Assembly (NCBI GenBank): GCA_024508355.1
Contig: JAMZEJ010000003.1
Coordinates: 417,624 to 481,623 of the forward strand
From: Rhizosaccharibacter radicis
Lineage (GTDB): Bacteria > Pseudomonadota > Alphaproteobacteria > Acetobacterales > Acetobacteraceae
DNA: 64,000 bases
Reading direction: 5' to 3'
Each line of letters starts with the position of its first letter. The stretch's first letter is position 1. A model generated the notes under the pieces. That model saw nothing but the letters and a program-made list of their open reading frames with translations. It was not told the origin of the DNA and searched no databases. The position numbers and the translations under genes are program-made. Positions 9,616 through 19,758 of this stretch are shown piece by piece.

Positions 9616-9995
9616 TCAACGGTCCAGGAGCGGTCCGGGGGCCGGGTCCAGCAAGATCTCGCAGCAATCGTCCCCGGGGTGCGAAACACGCTCGTTGCGC
9701 GACTGCCATTTCGCCTCGTCGATGTAGAAAATTGTCCAGTCCGGTAGTTCGGCCTTCAGGGCGGGGCGATCGCCAGACCGGCCCGAGAAAAACCGTCCAG
9801 ATCGAACGGTGCTCGTCGATGCTTCGGGAGATGGTCATCGAACTGCGAAGCCCAGTCCTCCCACCGGTTCAGCCTGGTCCGGAGCTCGGCCGAGATGCGA
9901 ACATCGTCCGGATGAACGGGCTGGCCCCGGCTGTCCAACAGGCAGGAGGTGAGGTCGCCTCCCATGGTGAGCGTCCTGTTCTCCAGATCATCCAT
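9616..9995 (-). pseudogene. small hypothetical gene with a frameshift
   Basis: From the ATG at 9995 the frame reads MDDLENRTLTMGGDLTS... to FDLDGFSRAGLAIA, then stops at about 9756 after two further residues. In the neighbouring frame the sequence continues seamlessly as ALKAELPDWTIFYIDEAKWQ and runs to a TGA at 9616. Loss of one base near 9760 would explain this, giving an original protein of about 126 aa. I do not recognise the family. It may be a genuine pseudogene, a sequencing indel or, less likely, programmed frameshifting. It follows the deoxyribosyltransferase gene by 46 bp on the same strand. Confidence 0.55.
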
Positions 9996-10041
9996 CGGAG
10001 CTGGCTTTCGTCCTGAAAAGCCGTATGTGACGTCGACCTGA

Positions 10042-10590
10042 TCATCCGCTCCCAGGCGTCGTCCTGACAGGTTGCCGCCCGCGCCAGACATGCACCACCA
10101 TCCGGATCGCGTCCTCGGGGGAGTGCGTCATGCCGTCGAGGCCGCACGCCATCATCAGGTTGTCAGCCAGAGGTCGGGCGAAGCGCTCCACCGCCATGCC
10201 GTCCCCGTCACGCAGCACCCCGCCGGCGTCGCGCACCGGAAACGCCGCCGAGATCCGGCTCTCATAGGAGCGGGCATCGGTCGTGTAGCCGACGACGATC
10301 TTCCCCAGGGCCGCGGCGGCGCCCATCTCGTAGGCGGTGCCGGGATCCATGGACACGCCGCGGAACGGCGTCATGTTCGCCACCAGCACGTCGGCGCGGC
10401 GGATCATCGCCATGTTGGCCTCGCGGATTCGCTCCGGCAGGTCCGGTCCGTCCGGCAGCAGGTTGTCCAGCGGAAACAGCCCCTCGGCGCCGTGTTCCAT
10501 GCACCACGCCTTGAGGCGGGCGGCACGGGCTTCCACGTCGGGCGCGAACACGTCCGGACCCGCCAGGTAGATCCACGGACGGCCACTCAT
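10042..10590 (-). CDS. nucleoside 2-deoxyribosyltransferase
   Basis: The 182-residue protein has the family fold. IYLAGPDVF (residues 7-15) forms the nucleotide-binding start, LVANMTPFRG follows, and SMDPGTAYEMGAAAALGK (about 80-97) carries the catalytic Glu. The family exchanges the base of 2'-deoxynucleosides or hydrolyses modified deoxynucleotides. Its ATG overlaps the stop of the uracil-DNA glycosylase gene (ATGA), so translation is coupled. Together with the glycosylase and sirtuin upstream it suggests a base-repair and nucleotide-salvage unit. Confidence 0.85.
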   Translation of the reverse strand: MSGRPWIYLAGPDVFAPDVEARAARLKAWCMEHGAEGLFPLDNLLPDGPDLPERIREANMAMIRRADVLVANMTPFRGVSMDPGTAYEMGAAAALGKIVVGYTTDARSYESRISAAFPVRDAGGVLRDGDGMAVERFARPLADNLMMACGLDGMTHSPEDAIRMVVHVWRGRQPVRTTPGSG

Positions 10591-11225
10591 GCCAGCGCCC
10601 GTCGGACCTCGGCCCGCAGCGCCGGGATCACCTCGGCCTGGAACCAGGGATGGCGGCTTTCCCAGATGCCGGTGCGCCAGGAGGGATGCGGCAACGGCAT
10701 GAACTCCGGCAGAAAGCGGCGGAACTCCCGCACCCTGTCGGTCATGGCGCCGCGTCCGAGCACGTGGTTCTGGCTGTAGGAGCCGACCAGCAGGGTCAGC
10801 CTGATCTCGGGCATGCCGGCCAGCACCCTGTCGCGCCACAGGGGCGCGCATTCCGGGCGCGGCGGCAGGTCGCCGCCCTGGGCGTAGCGGCCGGGATAAC
10901 AGAACCCCATCGGCACGATGGCCACCCGGCCGCTGTCGTAGAAGATGTCCTTGTCCAGTCCGAGCCAGCCGCGCAGCCGGTCGCCGGACGCGTCCCAGAA
11001 GCTCAGGCCCTTCTCGTGCACCTTGGTGCCGGGCGCCTGGCTGGCGATCAGCAGCCGAGCGGTGGGCGAGGCATGCAGGATCGGGCGCGGGCCGAGCGGA
11101 AGCTTGTCGGCGCAGAAGCGGCAGGCCCGGACCTCGGCCAGCAGCCGGTCGAACGGCTCGTTGCCGGATGGCCGCCGGTCGGGGGCGACGAAGCCGTTTT
11201 CTTCCGGAGGCGCATCGCGCGGCAT
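10587..11225 (-). CDS. uracil-DNA glycosylase family protein
   Basis: The 212-residue protein has the family 4-like start EVRACRFCADKLPLGPRPIL with a CxxC pair, the motif I region LIASQAPGTKVHEKGLSFWD (about 60-79), VPMGFCYPG, and the C-terminal PLPHPSWR motif. It should excise uracil or a related damaged base from DNA. Only the CxxC is obvious, so the complete four-Cys Fe-S site of true family 4 enzymes is not established. It starts 5 bp after the sirtuin stop and overlaps the next gene by four bases. Confidence 0.85.
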   Translation of the reverse strand: MPRDAPPEENGFVAPDRRPSGNEPFDRLLAEVRACRFCADKLPLGPRPILHASPTARLLIASQAPGTKVHEKGLSFWDASGDRLRGWLGLDKDIFYDSGRVAIVPMGFCYPGRYAQGGDLPPRPECAPLWRDRVLAGMPEIRLTLLVGSYSQNHVLGRGAMTDRVREFRRFLPEFMPLPHPSWRTGIWESRHPWFQAEVIPALRAEVRRALA

Positions 11226-11230
11226 CGCGC

Positions 11231-11956
11231 TCACCGCCCATCCAGAAGGTCGCTCACGAAGCGCGGCACCAGCACGGTGGCGGGACCGGCCTGCTGCTCG
11301 TCGAACGCGGTCCGGCCCGGGGTGGGCTCGAGGTTGAGCTCCACCGTACGGGCATGGCGCCCGGCGAACTCGCAGAAGCCGGCGGCGGGATACACCGTGC
11401 CGGAGGTGCCGATCGACACGAACAGGTCGCAGCGTCCGAGCGCCTCGCCGATCCGGTCCATGTGCATGGGCACCTCGCCGAACCACACCACGTCGGGGCG
11501 CAGGGTCGTCCGGCCGCAGGCGGGGCACGGGGTGCGCCCGTCCGCCGGACCGTCCCAGGCCGGCGTTGCGCCGCACGAGTTGCAGCGAACGCGGCGCAGT
11601 TCGCCATGCATATGCAGCAGCGACCGGGTGCCGGCGCGCTCGTGCAGGTCGTCGATGTTCTGGGTCACGACCAGCAAGGAGGCGTCGGCTCCCAGCCGCC
11701 CGTCCGTCACCGCCGCTTCCAGCGCAGCGAGCGCGCGGTGCGCGTCGTTCGGCGCCACATCGGCGAGTTGCGCCCGCCGCGCATTGTAGAAGGCGTGCAC
11801 CCCCGCCGGATCGCGCTCGAAGGCCTCGGGCGTGCACACATCCTCGAGCCGCACCTGCGCCCAGATGCCGTCCAGGTCGCGGAAGGTATGCAGACCGGAC
11901 TCCCGGCTGATGCCGGCGCCGGTCAGCACGACGATGTGTCGGAAGGAGGACGTCAT
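11231..11956 (-). CDS. cobB: NAD-dependent protein deacylase (sirtuin, CobB type)
   Basis: The 241-residue protein has the sirtuin NAD site VVLTGAGISRESGLHTFRD (residues 9-27), TQNIDDLHERAG with the conserved Asn-Ile-Asp, the catalytic His in LHMHGEL, and two CxxC pairs (CNSCG and CPACG) that bind zinc. RPDVVWFGE follows. The enzyme removes acyl groups from lysines using NAD. I chose the ATG at 11956, directly before TSSFRHIVVLTG, with a GCGGGA site upstream; the open frame further upstream runs into the preceding gene. It is the third of several tightly packed minus-strand genes. Confidence 0.93.
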   Translation of the reverse strand: MTSSFRHIVVLTGAGISRESGLHTFRDLDGIWAQVRLEDVCTPEAFERDPAGVHAFYNARRAQLADVAPNDAHRALAALEAAVTDGRLGADASLLVVTQNIDDLHERAGTRSLLHMHGELRRVRCNSCGATPAWDGPADGRTPCPACGRTTLRPDVVWFGEVPMHMDRIGEALGRCDLFVSIGTSGTVYPAAGFCEFAGRHARTVELNLEPTPGRTAFDEQQAGPATVLVPRFVSDLLDGR

Positions 11957-11981
11957 GGTCCCGCAGATGGGCGCGGGCGGC

Positions 11982-12542
11982 TCAGGGTTCGAGGGTCTGG
12001 TCCGCGCTCGTGCCCATCTCGAACACCACCACGCGCTGCCCGGCATGGGCGAAGAACAGCGAGCACGGCACCAGCGCCCCGTCCGTCACCGGAACGCGCG
12101 CGCCGGCCAGGGCGATCTGCGCGGTGACGGGCGTGGCCGGCCTGCCGCGGAGCGCGGCCGGGATGTCGAGCCCGTTCTGGCGGGTGTGGTCCGGGTTGGC
12201 GGCTTCCTCCTGCCGTGCCGCCGCCTGCTGGTCGAGCGTCGGCGACATGGTGCGGTCGTGCAGGCTGCCGTTGAGCAGGGTGACGCTGTCGGCGTTCGGG
12301 CATGACAGGTTGATCAGCCGGTCCGGGAGGCCGCCGAAATTCGTGATCAGGGTGCTCATGCGGGCGGAATGCCGGTTCTCGTCGCCGGTAGCGGCGCTGG
12401 GGCCGACCTGCACCGGTCCCGCCACCTGGGACAGCGCCCGCGCGGCCATCGGCGCGGCGAGCAGCCCGGTCCCGGCCAGCATCCCGGCCAGCATCGCGGA
12501 CATCAGGCCGGCGCGGGTCCGGCGGCGTTCAGGCAAGCTCAT
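11982..12542 (-). CDS. exported protein with a PCu(A)C-like domain
   Basis: The 186-residue protein has a hydrophobic N-terminal segment (MSAMLAGMLAGTGLLAAPMAA, about residues 14-34) that looks like a signal peptide. The mature part resembles the PCu(A)C copper-chaperone fold: ITNFGGLPDRLINLSCPNAD, then a GLDIPA turn and a C-terminal strand LFFAHAGQRVVVFE. The canonical Met/His copper ligands are not in their usual arrangement and about 25 residues are inserted mid-domain, so metal binding is doubtful. GGAGGT lies five bases before the ATG, supporting this start even though it overlaps the thpR stop by 14 nt. Confidence 0.55.
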   Translation of the reverse strand: MSLPERRRTRAGLMSAMLAGMLAGTGLLAAPMAARALSQVAGPVQVGPSAATGDENRHSARMSTLITNFGGLPDRLINLSCPNADSVTLLNGSLHDRTMSPTLDQQAAARQEEAANPDHTRQNGLDIPAALRGRPATPVTAQIALAGARVPVTDGALVPCSLFFAHAGQRVVVFEMGTSADQTLEP

Positions 12543-13062
12543 AATCGACCTCCGCTGTGTAGACTGGCTGCTCCTTGCCGAGCTGCGAACTGAACAAGGT
12601 GAAGCTGGTCACCGGAACGGCGTCGCTGCGCAGGAGGTTGTGCCCCTGCACCCAACGCGCTAGGGCCGCCTCGGATACGCCGTCCACCCGCGCCAGCGAG
12701 ATATGGGGCTGGAAGCGCCGCTTCTCGCCAGGAAGCCCGATCCGGCGCAGCGCGGTCTCGATCTTGTTCTGCAGGTGGTCCAGCTGTTCCGACCGGGCGA
12801 CGCCGGCCCACAGCGCGCTGGGCCGGCCGTTGCGGTCGAACACGCCCACCCCGCTCAGCGCCAGGGTGAAGGGCCGCACCTTCACCGCCGCCAGGGCCGC
12901 GTCGACCTCGTCGGCGACGTAGGGCGGTACCTCGCCCACGAACCGGAGCGTCAGATGGTGGTTCTCGGGCGGAACCCAGCGCGCGCCGCTCAGGCTGTTC
13001 AGCAGCCCGCCGAGCGTCTCGCGCAGCGGCCAGGGCAGGTCGAGCGCCACGAACAGCCTCAT
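12529..13062 (-). CDS. thpR: RNA 2',3'-cyclic phosphodiesterase (2H family)
   Basis: The 177-residue protein starts MRLFVALDLP and carries the two HxT/S motifs of the 2H phosphoesterase family, HLTLRF (about residues 36-41) and HISLAR (about 130-135). The family opens 2',3'-cyclic phosphates on RNA and was first named 2'-5' RNA ligase. The size is typical. It overlaps the upstream esterase gene by four bases and the downstream PCuAC-like gene by 14, so it is inside a translationally coupled cluster. Confidence 0.92.
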   Translation of the reverse strand: MRLFVALDLPWPLRETLGGLLNSLSGARWVPPENHHLTLRFVGEVPPYVADEVDAALAAVKVRPFTLALSGVGVFDRNGRPSALWAGVARSEQLDHLQNKIETALRRIGLPGEKRRFQPHISLARVDGVSEAALARWVQGHNLLRSDAVPVTSFTLFSSQLGKEQPVYTAEVDYELA

Positions 13063-13772
13063 CGAGACCGGCTCCCCCCGGCCGTTGCCGGGGCCGTGGT
13101 CGCACCGCCAGCGGGCGTGCCGCCCGTGCCTTCCGGGAGCCGGCGGGCGAGGGCGGCCAGCCGCAGCACCAGCGGCGTGATCCGCGCCACCACCGCCCGG
13201 ACGCCGGCGGCGTTGGGATGGATGTGGTCGTTCTGCGCCAGTTCCGGCCGCCCGACCAACCCTTCCAGGAAGAACGGATCGTAGATCAGCAGCGGGTCGT
13301 TCGCGTGCGCCCGCGCGATGTGGCTGAACACCGCCTTGAAGCTGTCGCCGTAGCTCTGCCCCATGTTGGGCGGCGCGATCATTCCGCTCAGCAGCACCGG
13401 GATCCGGTCCCGCTCGAAGCGGTCGATGATCGCCGACAGGTTGGCCTCGGTCACCCCGGGATCGGTGCCGCGCAGGGCGTCGTTGCCGCCCAGCTCCACG
13501 ATCGCCGCGTCCGGCTTGTCCGCCAGCGCCCAGTCCAGCCGGGCCCTGGCCCCCGTGGTGGTGTCGCCGGACACGCCGCCATCGAGCAGCGTCACCCCGG
13601 CATGCCGCTCGTCCAGCGCCCCCTGGAGACGGGCCACGAAACCGTCGGCGTGCGGCAGCCCGAAGCCGGCCGTCAGGGAGTCCCCGAACGCCAGGATGCG
13701 GATCGGCCGATCGCCGGCGGCCGCGCCCGAACGGGGAAACAGCAGCACCACCGCGGCCAGGATCGCCAGCAT
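13059..13772 (-). CDS. tesA: arylesterase / acyl-CoA thioesterase I-like SGNH hydrolase
   Basis: The 237-residue protein begins with a signal peptide (MLAILAAVVLLFPRSGAAA) and has the SGNH blocks: IRILAFGDSLTAGFGLP (catalytic Ser), the Gly block GVSGDTT, ELGGNDALRG (Asn), and DHIHPNAAG (catalytic Asp and His). TesA-type enzymes are periplasmic esterases/thioesterases. The gene is divergent from a YbbA/YbbP ABC pair, the same neighbourhood as in E. coli. The ATG at 13772 has AGGA eight bases upstream; an in-frame ATG at 13856 would add 28 residues. The C-terminal 25 residues are Thr/Ala/Gly-rich. Confidence 0.88.
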   Translation of the reverse strand: MLAILAAVVLLFPRSGAAAGDRPIRILAFGDSLTAGFGLPHADGFVARLQGALDERHAGVTLLDGGVSGDTTTGARARLDWALADKPDAAIVELGGNDALRGTDPGVTEANLSAIIDRFERDRIPVLLSGMIAPPNMGQSYGDSFKAVFSHIARAHANDPLLIYDPFFLEGLVGRPELAQNDHIHPNAAGVRAVVARITPLVLRLAALARRLPEGTGGTPAGGATTAPATAGGSRSR

Positions 13773-14283
13773 GGTGCCGATCCTGGTCGGTCGCCGCGGG
13801 GCTGCCCGGTGGGTGCCGTGCACGGCGGCCCGGTGGCCGACCACCGGATGGGGCATGGCGCCGGAGGGGAGGCCGGCGAGGCCGCCGGCTCCCGCTGGCG
13901 CGCGGCGCGCCCACCTCGCGGCCAGCCATCCGGGGCGCCGATCTCGCCGCGGCGGCCTTGCCCATCCCGCGGTCCGGGCCGTCAGGACGAAGCGGGACAT
14001 GTCGTCCGGCTGGCCGATCCCGCCCGGGGAGGACGTCAAGCTCGCCGACCCGAACAGCCGGTGCCGGGCCGGGCGCGACAGCTCCGGGCACTGGTCGCGG
14101 GCGGAGCCGTGGCGGTCCGGCGTGCCGGCACCGCTCGCGGAGCCTTCTTCCACGTTCCGGCGGAACCACCGGAGGGCGCCGGACGGGAGAGGCGATATCG
14201 ATGCGACCGACGCCGTTGCCCGCCGTTGCAGGCGACGCCACATCACGAGCGCGGCACGGCGCGGGGGGATCGAAGGGGCGCTC
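13773..14283. other. 511-bp divergent intergenic region
   Basis: This gap separates tesA (minus) from the ABC ATPase gene (plus) and should hold both promoters. I saw no convincing gene, terminator, repeat or clear -35/-10 pair; long frames through it are GC-rich shadows. Confidence 0.5.
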
Positions 14284-15086
<803 letters not shown>

Positions 15087-15090
<4 letters not shown>

Positions 15091-17867
15091 GCTCCTCCTC
15101 GCGCGACGGCGCCGCGAGGTCAGCCGCCGGGACCGGCTTTCCCTTGCTGCTGCGCCTGGCCTTCCGCGACCTGCGGGGTGGCCGGATCGGGCTCGGGCTG
15201 GTGGTGCTGTGCCTCCTGGTGGGGGTGGCGGCCATCGCCGGGGTGGGCGGCCTGCGGAACGCCCTGCGCGACGGCATCGCGGGGCAGCGCCGCGCGATCC
15301 TGGGCGGCGACCTGTCGGTGGACAGCACGGACCCCTTGCCGCCCGAAATCGGTCAGGCGCTGCGCGACCGGGGCTTTCGCACCACCGAGCTCGTGCGGCT
15401 GCGCTCCATGCTGTTCGCGCCCGACGGCGGCCGGATGCTGGTGGAGGTGAAGGCGGTCGATCCGGCCTATCCGCTGGTCGGCGCGTTGTCGCTGCTGCCG
15501 GCGATGCCCTTGTCGCGCGCGCTGGAACCGCGATCGGCCACGCCCGGACCCGCTTCCCTGGCGCCCCAGGGTGGCAGCAGGGATCCGGCCGACGGACTCG
15601 GATCATCCGGCGGCCGATCGCCGTCGGCCGCCACCCCGCCGGCCGGGAGCGATGCCACGGACGACGCGCGAAAGACGGTCGGCGCCCTCGGACCCAAAGT
15701 GGAACAAGGGGAACAGCTCCCCTGCCTGGTCGCGGAGCCCCTGATCCTGGACCGGCTGCATCTCCGGGTGGGCGACGTGGTGCGGATCGGCGAGCAGCGC
15801 TTCCGGCTGTCGGCGGCCCTGGCGGCGCAACCGGACGGGGTGGGGGTCGCTGCCCTCGCGCCGGCGGTGGTGTTGTCGCGCGCGGTGCTGGAAGGAACGC
15901 GGCTGCTCGCCCCCGGGGCGCTGGCGACCTTCGCGGTGCGGGGCGCGCTGCCCGATGGCGCCGGGATGGACGACCTCCGCCGCGAGCGGGAAGCGCGAGC
16001 CGCGGCCGGGATGCTGCAGAACCGGTTTCCCGGGCAGGGACTGCGCCTTCGCGACGTGAGGGACGCGGACCCCGGGCTCGAACGCACCATCGACCAGCTC
16101 GGCTCTTTCATGACCCTGATCGGGTTGAGCGCGCTGCTGCTCGGCGGCGTCGGGGTCGGGGCCGGGGTGTCGTCCTGGCTGGAATCACGCCGCCGCACGG
16201 TGGCGGTGCTGCGCTGCCTGGGCGCGCCGGGCCGGATCGCGGTCGGCGTGCCGATGCTGCAGGTGGTGGGGCTTTGCGGGATCGGCATCTGCCTCGGCGG
16301 CGTGCTGGGCGCTTCGCTGCCGCCGCTGCTGTTGCGGTGGTTCGGCTCGCTCCTGCCGCTGCCCCCTGCGGCGCCGGCGGGATGGGTGCTGGTTCGGCCG
16401 GTGCTGCTGGCCATGCTGTTCGGGGCGCTCGCCGCAGCCTGCTTCATCCTGCCGCCCCTGATGCGGGCGAGCCGCCGCTCACCGCTGCTGTTGTTCCGCG
16501 ACCAGCCGGCAACACGGACGAGGGGGGAGGCGCTGGCGGACGGTCTGGCCGGGCTGGTGCCGGCATCGCTGCTGGTGGCGCTCGCGGTGGCCACCTCGCC
16601 GGAGCCCCGGTTCGCCGCCGGGTTCTGCGTCGCCGTGCTGCTGGTGCTGGGCACCTTCCGCGCGGCCGGGGGCCTGTTGTCGGTGGCGGCCGGCTGGGTG
16701 TCGCCGCGAGCCGGCCCGGTCTGGCTGCGGCTGGGGCTGGCGGCGCTGCATCGTCCGGGCTCGGTTTCGGGCCGGCTGCTGCTGAGCTTCGGCGCGGGGC
16801 TCACCGTGCTCGCCACCCTGGCGCTGGTGGAGCGGAGCATCCGGGCCGAATTGCTGGACCAGCTCCCGCGCGGCGCGCCGTCCTTCTATTTCATCGATCT
16901 GCAGCCGGACGAGCTCGACCGGTTCGATGCCATCGTCCGCGCGACGCCGGGCACGGGCGAGCTGCGCCAGATGCCGAGCCTCAGGGCGCGGGTGGTGTCA
17001 GTGGACGGCGTGCCGGCCGCCTCGGTGAAGGCGACCCCCGACACCGCCTGGGCGCTGCGCGGCGACCGGGGTCTCACCATCGCTCCGGAAGCGCCGGCCG
17101 GCACGCATCTGGTCGCCGGCGGCTGGTGGCCGCGCGGTTACGACGGGCCGCCGCTGCTGTCGGTCGACGCGCATATCGCCGCCGGATGGGGGGTGCATGT
17201 CGGCTCCCACATCGCGCTGAGCGTGCTGGGGCGCGAGATCGGCTTTCGCGTCGAAAGCCTGCGCGACGTGCAATGGCGCTCGCTGCAGATGAACTTCGCG
17301 TTCGTGGCGTCGCCCGGGCTGCTGTCGGCCGCGCCGCACGGCATGATCGCGACGGTGGCGACCAGCAAGGCGCCCCAGACGGACGCGGCGCTGCTGCAGG
17401 CGGTGACCGACGCGCTTCCCAACGTGACCGGGATCCGGGTCGCCGACGTGCTCGACGAGCTGTCGCGGCTCGTGCACCGGATGGCGCTCGCCTTGTCGGT
17501 GATGGGGGGCGTGGCGCTGCTGTCCGGCGCGCTCGTGCTGGCGACGGTGCTCGCCGCCGACCAGCGCCGCCGGGTGCGGGAAGCGGCGATCCTGCGCTGC
17601 CTCGGCGCCACCGGGCCGCAACTGCGCCGGGTGTGGCTGGCGGAGTTCGCGCTGCTGGGCTGCTGCTGCGGCCTGATCGCGGCCGCGGCTGGCGCCGCGC
17701 TGTGCTTCGTGGTGATGCGCGTCGCCCTGCAGACGCCGTGGCGACTCGAAGGGGTGGCGCTGGCGGCGACCATCTGCGGCGCGGTGGCGATCATGTTGTT
17801 GTCGGGGCTTCTGGCGCTGCGGCCGGCCCTCAGGGCCCGTCCCGCGTCGCTGCTCCGGCGGGCATGA
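15087..17867 (+). CDS. ybbP: ABC transporter permease, YbbP-like (FtsX family)
   Basis: The 926-residue protein has the layout of the large FtsX-type permeases: one TM near residues 32-50, a long periplasmic region, three to four TMs at about 345-500, a second periplasmic region, and final TMs at about 800-915. The C-terminal FtsX signature is seen as REAAILRCLGATGPQLRRVWLAE, and a parallel block RTVAVLRCLGAPGRIAVGVP occurs mid-protein. Residues about 150-210 of the first periplasmic part form a Ser/Gly/Pro/Asp-rich insertion. It partners the ATPase whose gene overlaps it by four bases. Confidence 0.88.
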
Positions 17868-17934
17868 CGGCGCTCGGCCCGGATGACCGCCCGATTGCTT
17901 TCATGTCAGGCTGTTGCTGGGCGACCGGCCATTC

Positions 17935-17965
17935 TTGACCTGTCCGCGGGAACCTCCAACATACA
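17935..17965 (+). promoter_or_regulatory. possible promoter of the BI-1 gene
   Basis: TTGACC at 17935-17940 is followed after 17-19 bp by AT-richer AACATACA (about 17958-17965), just upstream of the BI-1 gene. The -35 is good and the -10 is moderate. Confidence 0.35.
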
Positions 17966-18016
17966 TGGCACGGCAGCGGGAGTTCGTTCCCGCTTCCCAT
18001 GAGCAACGGGATCACC

Positions 18017-18793
18017 ATGGCGTTCAGCCCCGACTACCGCACAACCGCTCGCGCCGGCGTCGGCGCCCAGGCCGGGATCGTGGATGCCGGACTGCGCGCC
18101 TACATGCTGCGCGTCTACAACTGGATGACCTCCGGCCTGGTGCTGACCGGGATCGTGGCCTACGGCATCGCCCACAGCTCGCTGCGCGACCTGTTCTGGC
18201 ATTTCGCCGCCACGCCCTACGGCACCATGACGCTGCGCCCGACCGGGCTCGGCATCCTCGCCATCTTCGCGCCGCTCGCCTTCGTGCTGGTGCTGAGCTT
18301 CGGCGTGAACCGGCTGTCGCGACAGGCGGCGCAGGGCCTGTTCTGGGCCTTCTGCGTCGCGATGGGCGCCAGCCTGACCAACATCTTCTTCGTCTACACC
18401 GACCTGTCGATCGTGCGGGTGTTCTTCATCACCGCGGCGACGTTCGCGGCGATGAGCCTCTACGGCTACACCACGAAGGCGGACCTGACGCGCTTCGGCT
18501 CGTTCCTGATCATGGGCGTGGTCGGCATCCTGATCGCCGGCCTCGTGAACATGTTCCTGCACAGCCCGGGGCTCTACCTCGCGATCAGCGTGCTCGGCGT
18601 GCTGATCTTCACCGGCCTGACGGCGTTCGACACCCAGCGCATCAAGTGGAACTACGGTCAGCTCGCCTATTACGGCAGCCAGGACGATGCCGCGAAGCGC
18701 AGCGTCTACGATGCCCTGACCCTGTACCTGAATTTCGTGAACCTGTTCCAGTTCCTGCTGTCGCTCACCGGCACCCGCAGCAGCAACCAGTAG
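18017..18793 (+). CDS. Bax inhibitor-1 (BI-1/YccA) family membrane protein
   Basis: The 258-residue protein has seven predicted membrane segments and the family signatures: RVYNWMTSGLVLTGIVAYG in TM1, TTKADLTRFGSFL, and LTAFDTQRIKWNYG near the end of TM6. The alphaproteobacterial start motif MAFSPDYR supports the ATG at 18017; another in-frame ATG lies at 17999. BI-1 proteins are pH-sensitive calcium leak channels or interact with membrane proteases; the bacterial role is not fixed. A strong bidirectional terminator follows. Confidence 0.92.
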   Translation: MAFSPDYRTTARAGVGAQAGIVDAGLRAYMLRVYNWMTSGLVLTGIVAYGIAHSSLRDLFWHFAATPYGTMTLRPTGLGILAIFAPLAFVLVLSFGVNRLSRQAAQGLFWAFCVAMGASLTNIFFVYTDLSIVRVFFITAATFAAMSLYGYTTKADLTRFGSFLIMGVVGILIAGLVNMFLHSPGLYLAISVLGVLIFTGLTAFDTQRIKWNYGQLAYYGSQDDAAKRSVYDALTLYLNFVNLFQFLLSLTGTRSSNQ

Positions 18794-18876
18794 CTCCGGG
18801 CTCTCGGTTCGGGCGGGACGCGTCCAGTAGGGCAGCGTCTCGCCTGGGTCGACCGGGACCCGTTTCGGCAAATGAG

Positions 18877-18908
18877 AAAGGGGGCGGCCACATGGCCGCC
18901 CCCTTTTT
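18877..18908. terminator. bidirectional rho-independent terminator
   Basis: GGGGGCGGCCA and TGGCCGCCCCC form a perfect 11-bp stem around a CA centre, flanked by an A-run on the left and a T-run on the right. It sits between the convergent BI-1 (plus) and carD (minus) genes and can serve both. Confidence 0.93.
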
Positions 18909-18932
18909 CCGTGGAGCCGGGTGGGCCCGCTC

Positions 18933-19553
18933 TCAGGTGATGGTCTTGAGGTAGTCCGCGAGCTTCACCGCGGCGGCGTTCTTGTCGATCCGTTCCAGCG
19001 CGCCGAGTTCGGCCGCGAGCCGGTCCATCGCGGCCTCGTAGATCTGCCGTTCGGAGAAGCTCTGGTCCGGCTGCCCGGCATTGCGGTGCAGGTCGCGCAC
19101 CACCTCCGCGATGGCGAGCGGATCGCCGGAATTGATCTTGGCCTCGTATTCCTGGGCCCGGCGCGACCACATGGTGCGCTTGATCCGGGCACGCCCCTTC
19201 AGGATCGCCAGCGCCTCGTCGAACAGCTTGCGCGTCGCGAGCTTGCGCAATCCGGCGCTCTTCGCCTTCGCCACCGGGACCCGGAGCGTCATCCGGTTCT
19301 CCTCGAAGGTGATGTGGATCAGCTCGAGCTTGTGCCCGGCGATCTCCTCGGTGGCGATGCGCACCACCTTGCCGACGCCATGGGTCGGATAAACGACGTG
19401 GTCGCCCTCGGTGAAGCCATCGTCGTCCCGGGTCTTGCGCGCCGGGGTCTTCTTCTTTTCCACGGCTTCGGCGTCCGCCGCCTGGGGGCCGTCCTTCGAA
19501 GTCGCGACCGCCATGCCTTCCGCCTCGGCGTTGGGCTGCTTGCTGTTCAGCAT
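18933..19553 (-). CDS. carD: CarD-family transcriptional regulator
   Basis: The 206-residue protein has the CarD/TRCF RNA-polymerase-interacting domain (GDHVVYPTHGVGKVVRI, residues about 48-64) followed by the helical DNA-binding part including TMWSRRAQEYEAKINSGD. CarD binds the RNA polymerase beta subunit and stabilises open promoter complexes. The N-terminal 45 residues are Lys/Ala-rich and probably disordered. The ATG at 19553 has AAGGAG 11 bases upstream. Nearby fdxA, S4 and helicase genes form the usual alphaproteobacterial context. Confidence 0.93.
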   Translation of the reverse strand: MLNSKQPNAEAEGMAVATSKDGPQAADAEAVEKKKTPARKTRDDDGFTEGDHVVYPTHGVGKVVRIATEEIAGHKLELIHITFEENRMTLRVPVAKAKSAGLRKLATRKLFDEALAILKGRARIKRTMWSRRAQEYEAKINSGDPLAIAEVVRDLHRNAGQPDQSFSERQIYEAAMDRLAAELGALERIDKNAAAVKLADYLKTIT

Positions 19554-19758
19554 GTGCTTGCGGACTCCTTGGGGACGGCCGAGGATCGCCGGAGGCAGGG
19601 CCACGCTCCGATGCCCAGTCCGGCGATCCGTGCCGGAGCCGTGCACGCGGCGAACCGTCGGGCCCGGACCGGCGAGGACGCCGACATCGGTGGAACACGG
19701 CCGCGCCGTTCGTCGATACCGGTCGTGTGGACGATCGATTGGTGTGGTCGCGCGACCT

